Shown here: positions 59,482 to 64,000 of the stretch, piece by piece | Layout of the letters: every line of letters begins with the position of its first letter | Position numbering within the stretch: position 1 is the stretch's first letter | DNA from: NORP240 sp038134485 | GTDB lineage: Bacteria > Pseudomonadota > Gammaproteobacteria > Pseudomonadales > Pseudohongiellaceae | Assembly: GCA_038134485.1 (NCBI GenBank) | Contig: JAYPVG010000009.1 | Location: 1 to 64,000, forward strand | Direction: 5' to 3' | Length of the DNA stretch: 64,000 nucleotides | The notes under the pieces: generated by a model | Seen by the model: the letters and a program-made list of their open reading frames with translations, nothing else | Database searches by the model: none | Told to the model about the DNA's origin: nothing | Program-made: the position numbers and the translations under genes

Positions 59482-61122
59482 TCAGTCCCGGTTTATCAAA
59501 ATCCAAAGACCCATCAGGCCCAATAACATCGAGCTTAATGGCAGCCCGTAGCTAATCGCTGAAACTGCCGGCTGCACACTCAAGACAGCTGCCGCGAGCA
59601 AGCTGGTTCCGACGACCAGTGAGCGACTGCGGCGCCTGACCTGTTTTGCCTGCTGCAATGCCTGCTGATTACGCAGATTGACGTTGATCTCCCTGAGCTG
59701 CTGAGTCTCGCGGATGGCGTCGATGGAAAGTTGTGGCAGATCGGGAAGCTGATCGATCCAGTCAGGTATATTTTCCCGCAGCCTGTTGAGCAGGGATAGG
59801 GGGCTCAGCCTTCGGGCATTCCAGCTCTCGAGATAAGGCAAGGCAGTTTTCCATAGATCAAGTTCCGGATAAAGTTGCCGGCCAAGACCCTCGACATTAA
59901 GCAGTGTTTTTTGCAGCAGCACTAGCGAGGGTTGCACTTCCATCTTGAACCGTCCTGCGGTACTGAATAGCTGCACCAGCAGCTGCCCGAACGAGATGTC
60001 CTTCAATGGTTTTTCAAAAATAGGTTCACATACCGAGCGCATGGCGGATTCGAACTCGGTTACCCGGGTTTCTCTGGGGACCCACCCGCACTCGACGTGT
60101 AGCTCAGCGACTTTGCGATAGTCGCGTTTGAATATTGCCAGCAGGTTTCTGGCCAGGTATTGCTGATCGGCCGCACTCAATGATCCAATAATGGCGCAGT
60201 CGATGGCTATATATTGCGGAGAATCTGGTCGGTCCGGGTTAACGAATATATTACCGGGATGCATGTCGGCATGGAAAAAACTGTGGTCGAACACCTGGGT
60301 AAAAAAGATCTCAACCCCGGTTTCTGCCAGTCGCTTCATATTTATACCGTGGGCGTTGAGCGTTTTTACATCCGCCACTGGTATGCCGTGAATTCGTTCC
60401 ATTACCAGCACATTTCGACGCGAATACTCCCAGTAGATCCGGGGCACATAAAGCAGTTGAGACTTGTCGAAGTTACGCCTTAGTTGGGTCGTGTTGGCTC
60501 CTTCTGCCAACAGATTCAATTCGTCCATAATGGTTTTTTCGTAATCGTTGATCACTTCCACAGGACGCAGCCGCTTGCCAACAGGAACATGGTGCTCAAT
60601 GTAAAGAGCCAGCCATTTGAGCAAAGCGATGTCGGCGCGAATAGTCTTCTCGATACCCGGCCGGATCACCTTGACCACCACCTCTTCTCCCGTTAACAGC
60701 CTGGCTGCATGAACCTGGGCGACCGAGGCTGAGGCCAATGGTTCCGATTCCAGATTACTGAAAATCTCATTGGCATCCAGTTCCAGCGATTCGTCGATTA
60801 GCTGCCTGATTCCGGGGCTTGTAAACGGCGGGACGTTGTCCTGCAGTCCCTGCAGCGCGTCTGCGAGCGCTGGTTCCAGAAAATCCCGGCGAGTGGATAG
60901 GAGTTGCCCAAACTTGATATAGATAGGGCCAAGCTCCTCGAGCGCCAAGCGCAGGCGCTGGTGTCGATCCAGCTTGCGGGTCTCGCTGAATATCCAGGGC
61001 AGCCCGTCAATAAACAGGAACAACTTGATCAGCGATGTACCGCTGCGGCCGTGCAGATACTCACCCAGCCTATACTTCGCGGCCACGTTTATAATATTAA
61101 GCAATCGAATCAAGCGGCGCAC
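59482..61122 (-). CDS. ubiB: Ubiquinone biosynthesis kinase-like protein UbiB
   Basis: 546 residues. The UbiB-specific KxGQ motif is K70FGQ73 in YIKFGQLLSTRRD. The A-rich loop region is SEPLASASVAQVHAARL; catalytic loop FFHADMHPGNIFVN and metal Asp in IDCAIIGSLS follow. Two C-terminal helices (about residues 504-545) anchor it in the membrane. It acts as an ATPase/kinase-like partner in ubiquinone synthesis, beside ubiJ and ubiE as in Pseudomonas and E. coli. Confidence 0.95.
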   Translation of the reverse strand: MRRLIRLLNIINVAAKYRLGEYLHGRSGTSLIKLFLFIDGLPWIFSETRKLDRHQRLRLALEELGPIYIKFGQLLSTRRDFLEPALADALQGLQDNVPPFTSPGIRQLIDESLELDANEIFSNLESEPLASASVAQVHAARLLTGEEVVVKVIRPGIEKTIRADIALLKWLALYIEHHVPVGKRLRPVEVINDYEKTIMDELNLLAEGANTTQLRRNFDKSQLLYVPRIYWEYSRRNVLVMERIHGIPVADVKTLNAHGINMKRLAETGVEIFFTQVFDHSFFHADMHPGNIFVNPDRPDSPQYIAIDCAIIGSLSAADQQYLARNLLAIFKRDYRKVAELHVECGWVPRETRVTEFESAMRSVCEPIFEKPLKDISFGQLLVQLFSTAGRFKMEVQPSLVLLQKTLLNVEGLGRQLYPELDLWKTALPYLESWNARRLSPLSLLNRLRENIPDWIDQLPDLPQLSIDAIRETQQLREINVNLRNQQALQQAKQVRRRSRSLVVGTSLLAAAVLSVQPAVSAISYGLPLSSMLLGLMGLWILINRD

Positions 61123-61233
61123 AGGGTTTTCCGAGTAAATTCATCGGGTTACGGGGCAAGAGAAGATACCACTGCGGAACGGGCACCACAAGATGGATAA
61201 ATTCGGGAAAGTGCAACCAACTATCAGGTAAAT

Positions 61234-61917
61234 TCACTGTGGCGGTGTTTCGGGGTGCTGAAGCATTTGCTGGTCCAGTCTCTGAATCCGAGCCTGCAGC
61301 CGGTCCAGTCGCAATCGCAAGGAGTCAAGTTTACGATCGAACGCTGTCAGCTGATTGTGCGGCGGAACCAGGCGGCTTTCCTCGTGCAAATATTCATCGA
61401 CATTGCGCTTGAGACTATCTGCCGCGGTACGTCTGAATGCATCCAGGTTTTTGAATAACTGTTCCAAGCCGTGGGTCGGGACGTCGCCAATCAGCTGAGA
61501 CAGGGGTTCCTGCCAGTTGATTTCCATATCCAGAAACAACAGGTAAACAGATTGGACGAACTCACTGTCACCGTGAATCTGAATCGCAGGATTGACCAGC
61601 GAACGGGCTTCATTGCGGTCCAACAACAACCGCAGCATGCTAAGCGACGAAGCGCTTATCCTGCCATCAGGATCATTACTCGCTGATCCGCCAGACGGAT
61701 CCGCTGTCTGATGCCAGACATCTGTGGTGAACGTCAGCGAAACACTGGTTGGGTAAAAGTGCACCAGGACGCCGAGCGCGGGCGAGTTAATATCCAATTG
61801 CAGCGTTTTTCCGCTGTGCCGCGCGATGCCATTGGCCAGCTTGATATCCTGTTTGATGCAGCGATTTATGAGGGTCTCGAAGGGAACCAGCAGGTTTGGC
61901 GACAACGGTTTTCTCAC
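61234..61917 (-). CDS. ubiJ: Ubiquinone biosynthesis accessory factor UbiJ (SCP2 domain)
   Basis: 227 residues from GTG 61917, with GGGAG nine bases upstream; the frame extends upstream to abut ubiE, but that part does not look like UbiJ. SCP2-like domain (about 20-110: KTLQLDINSPALGVLVHFYP and VNPAIQIHGDSEFVQSVYLL), then a coiled-coil C-terminus (FDRKLDSLRLRLDRLQARIQ). It binds ubiquinone intermediates with UbiK in the cytosolic Ubi complex. Position between ubiE and ubiB is decisive. Confidence 0.9.
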   Translation of the reverse strand: MRKPLSPNLLVPFETLINRCIKQDIKLANGIARHSGKTLQLDINSPALGVLVHFYPTSVSLTFTTDVWHQTADPSGGSASNDPDGRISASSLSMLRLLLDRNEARSLVNPAIQIHGDSEFVQSVYLLFLDMEINWQEPLSQLIGDVPTHGLEQLFKNLDAFRRTAADSLKRNVDEYLHEESRLVPPHNQLTAFDRKLDSLRLRLDRLQARIQRLDQQMLQHPETPPQ

Positions 61918-61953
61918 TCGCGAAAACTCCCAGACAGGACCGTTTGCCAGCAA

Positions 61954-62727
61954 TTACTGGGCAGGTTCGATGGGTTTGAAACCGATGTGCAAAGCGCAGA
62001 CACCGCCCATCAGGTTATGAAAACGTGTGTCGGTGTAACCTGCGTCGTTCATCATCTGCTGCAGGGTCTGCTGGTCAGGATGCATGCGAATTGACTCCAC
62101 CAGGTAACGGTAACTTTCGCTGTCGCCGGTCACCAGTTTACCCGCCAAAGGCCACAGGCTGGAGTAGGCGTCGTAGGTTTTCCCCACGAGGGGATTTACC
62201 GGCTTGGAAAATTCCAGGATAAGCGCACGGCCCCCGGGCTTAAGGGTTCTGAACATGGAATGCAGCGCAGCGTCCTTGTCGGTGACATTGCGCAGACCAT
62301 AGGCGATGCAGATGCAATCGAAACTCTCGTCTGCAAAGGGCAGGGCTTCGGCGTCCACCTGACTGAATACAATATTGTTACCGGCACCTTTATCGATTAC
62401 GCGGTCCCGTCCCACCTTGAGCATGGCGGCGTTAATGTCGGCCAAGACAACCCGTCCTGAATCGCCAACCAGCCTTGATAACTTGATACTCAGATCGCCG
62501 GTGCCGCCGGCCAGATCCAGGACCGTTTGCCCGGCCCGGACCGCGCTGAGCTCAATGGCGAAGCGTTTGATCAGTCGGTGGGTGCCAAGTGACATTATGT
62601 CGTTCATGACATCGTACTTGCTGGCGACCGAATCGAAGACTCTGGCTACCAGTCCTGATTTTTCTTGCACCGGGACAGTCTGGTAGCCGAAATGGGTGGT
62701 TTCGGTAGTTTTTGAGGGCTCGGACAT
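61954..62727 (-). CDS. ubiE: Ubiquinone/menaquinone methyltransferase UbiE
   Basis: 257 residues. FDSVASKYDVMNDIMSLGTH, SAM motif VLDLAGGTGDLSIKLSRLVG, FADESFDCICIAYGLRNVTD, and ESIRMHPDQQTLQQMMNDAG. It performs the C-methylation step in quinone synthesis. ubiJ follows within 37 bp. Confidence 0.96.
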   Translation of the reverse strand: MSEPSKTTETTHFGYQTVPVQEKSGLVARVFDSVASKYDVMNDIMSLGTHRLIKRFAIELSAVRAGQTVLDLAGGTGDLSIKLSRLVGDSGRVVLADINAAMLKVGRDRVIDKGAGNNIVFSQVDAEALPFADESFDCICIAYGLRNVTDKDAALHSMFRTLKPGGRALILEFSKPVNPLVGKTYDAYSSLWPLAGKLVTGDSESYRYLVESIRMHPDQQTLQQMMNDAGYTDTRFHNLMGGVCALHIGFKPIEPAQ

Positions 62728-62750
62728 TGGGCTTTGGATGCCGATTCAGG

Positions 62751-63161
62751 CTACTTTGATTGCGGAGGTACAATACTAACCACCCGGGTTCCGGGTGGCA
62801 ATGGCTCTCTGGACGCGCCCGCCGAACGAAGTCGATCCAGGTAAGCAGACCAGTATTGTTCCTGGTTTTCCCCCAGTTCCTTCAGATAGTCCCAGCTATA
62901 AATCCCCGAGTCATGACGGTCGTCAAACACCAGTCGAACGGCATAATTGCCGGTCGGCTCAATTGCTACGATCCTGACGTGTTTCTTGCCGGTTTGCAGA
63001 ACCTCCTGACCTTTCCCGTGACCGCGTACTTCCGCCGAAGGTGAATAAACTCGCAAAAACTCCGCATTCAGTTTTACGGTCGAGCCGTCCGGGTAGGCCA
63101 GCTCCAGAATGCCGGATTTTTTGTGCAGGCGGATATCGGTGGGGACGTTGTCTGTGGACAT
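62751..63161 (-). CDS. DUF971 protein (GBBH-like N-terminal domain)
   Basis: 136 residues. PTDIRLHKKSGILELAYPDG, AEFLRVYSPSAEVRGHG and GNYAVRLVFDDRHDSGIYSW are diagnostic for DUF971, the domain also found at the N-terminus of gamma-butyrobetaine hydroxylases. Function of the stand-alone form is not firmly known; it is near hslU in many proteobacteria and Fe-S or Mrp-linked proteins in others. It starts 11 bp after hslU stop. Confidence 0.9.
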   Translation of the reverse strand: MSTDNVPTDIRLHKKSGILELAYPDGSTVKLNAEFLRVYSPSAEVRGHGKGQEVLQTGKKHVRIVAIEPTGNYAVRLVFDDRHDSGIYSWDYLKELGENQEQYWSAYLDRLRSAGASREPLPPGTRVVSIVPPQSK

Positions 63162-63172
63162 AGATACTGACC

Positions 63173-64000
63173 TTAGAGGATAAATCGGCTCAGGTCTTCA
63201 TCCTTCGCCAGGTCGCCGAGTTGCTGGTCCACGTAATTTGCGTCCACCACCAGCTCGTTGTTTTCGCCAATAGCGGTATCCGATGCGTTGTAGGATATTT
63301 CTTCCAGCAAACGCTCCATAACCGTGTGCAGCCGTCGGGCACCAATATTTTCCGTGCGCTCATTGACCTGCCACGCTGTTTCGGCGATCCGGGCAATGCC
63401 GTCGTCGGTAAATCGCAGGCCCATGCCTTCGGTGCCAAGTAACGCTCGATACTGTTCGGTCAGTGAGAAATCAGGTTCGACCAGGATACGCTGGAAGTCT
63501 TCCGTGGTTAAGGGATCAAGCTCCACGCGGATTGGCAAGCGACCCTGTAGTTCGGGGATTAGGTCCGAAGGTTTGGAGAGATGAAATGCACCTGAAGCGA
63601 TGAAAAGAATGTGATCAGTTTTAACACTGCCATACTTGGTGGATACCGTTGAGCCCTCAATCAAAGGCAGCAAGTCGCGTTGAACTCCCTCGCGGGAAAC
63701 ACTGGCTGATCCCTGTTCGTGTCGTGTCGTTACCTTGTCGATTTCGTCTATGAAGACAATCCCCGTCTGTTCGGCGGCCTCGACCGCACGATTCGTGATG
63801 TCGTCTTCATTGACCATTTTGGCGGCTTCCTCATCCTTGATGACCTTCAGCGCCTGCTTCACAGTCATGCGCCGGGAACTCTTCTTGCCGCTGTTGAGAT
63901 TGGAAAACATGTTTCGCAACTGACTTGTCATGTCCTCCATGCCCGGTGGCGCCATGATCTCGAATCCGGCGACCGATTCGGTAACCTTGATTTCGATTTC
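63173..64000 (-). CDS. hslU: ATP-dependent protease ATPase HslU, C-terminal part (partial)
   Basis: 275 residues are present; the frame stays open to the window end, so the N-terminus with Walker A lies beyond it. The fragment covers the end of the I domain (MAPPGMEDMTSQLRNMFSNL), Walker B VFIDEIDKV, sensor region FIASGAFHLSKPSDLIPELQ, arginine finger area QGRLPIRVEL and the C-terminus ending DLSRFIL, which activates HslV. It unfolds substrates for the HslV protease. hslV is expected just outside the window. Confidence 0.96.
   Translation of the reverse strand, partial: EIEIKVTESVAGFEIMAPPGMEDMTSQLRNMFSNLNSGKKSSRRMTVKQALKVIKDEEAAKMVNEDDITNRAVEAAEQTGIVFIDEIDKVTTRHEQGSASVSREGVQRDLLPLIEGSTVSTKYGSVKTDHILFIASGAFHLSKPSDLIPELQGRLPIRVELDPLTTEDFQRILVEPDFSLTEQYRALLGTEGMGLRFTDDGIARIAETAWQVNERTENIGARRLHTVMERLLEEISYNASDTAIGENNELVVDANYVDQQLGDLAKDEDLSRFIL

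Noticed and set aside
1..64000. CRISPR arrays, insertion sequences, tRNA or rRNA genes, integrase or attachment sites
   Set aside because: I looked for regular spaced repeats, transposase-like proteins, terminal inverted repeats and conserved RNA stretches and found none. The accessory genes carry no direct mark of recent transfer that I can see.

Overview
The window looks like a chromosome segment from a free-living gammaproteobacterium close to the Pseudomonadales/Cellvibrionales. The main evidence is gene order. The right part runs ctpA, gpmI, rhodanese, secB, trmL, ntrC, ntrB, glnA, thiI, typA, then pip, dtd, tatCBA, hisE, hisI, ubiB, ubiJ, ubiE, a DUF971 gene and hslU. Both runs match gene neighbourhoods I know from Pseudomonas. 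Glutaredoxin (normally beside secB) and the EnvC-like murein hydrolase activator (normally beside ctpA) are absent. I saw no rRNA, tRNA, CRISPR array or insertion sequence.

Layout. 1-11.2 kb is mixed: the end of an RNase J-like gene, small DUF genes, a secreted lectin-like protein, a cytochrome c-PQQ dehydrogenase fusion, exported proteins of unknown role, a DUF1080 hydrolase, an exported chorismate mutase, a CoA-transferase/crotonase pair and a type IV pilin with a CRP/Vfr-like site upstream. 11.4-16.7 kb is a three-gene exported operon on the minus strand (DUF1592-type di-haem cytochrome, Tat-exported DUF1552 protein, secreted ankyrin protein). 16.8-32.4 kb is a run of fourteen minus-strand genes: two GMC oxidoreductases, each with a gluconate-dehydrogenase-subunit-3 partner, DUF1080, a sulfatase, a ribose-type ABC importer, two TIM-barrel isomerase-like proteins, a Gfo/Idh/MocA oxidoreductase and an SSS symporter with a small membrane partner. 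32.6-41.9 kb is a plus-strand run of split-barrel proteins, hydrolases, two glucose/sorbosone dehydrogenase-type propellers, a second copy of the unknown exported family and a decayed sulfatase-like remnant. 41.9-64 kb is the conserved core described above.

How the parts fit. I infer that the 16.8-32.4 kb block oxidises glycosides in the periplasm through Tat-escorted GMC flavoenzymes, removes sulfate, cleaves the keto-sugar with DUF1080 or TIM-barrel enzymes, imports the products and finishes them with the Gfo/Idh/MocA oxidoreductase. This fits 3-keto-glycoside catabolism but no substrate can be read from the sequence. The TatABC export machinery that several of these proteins need is encoded in the same window.

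The clearest regulation is at glnA: a sigma-54 promoter, two 17-bp NtrC palindromes 30 bp apart, a third NtrC palindrome upstream of ntrBC and a strong intrinsic terminator after glnA. The second NtrC palindrome at glnA covers the ribosome-binding region of the divergent thiI gene, which suggests that nitrogen status also acts on thiI.
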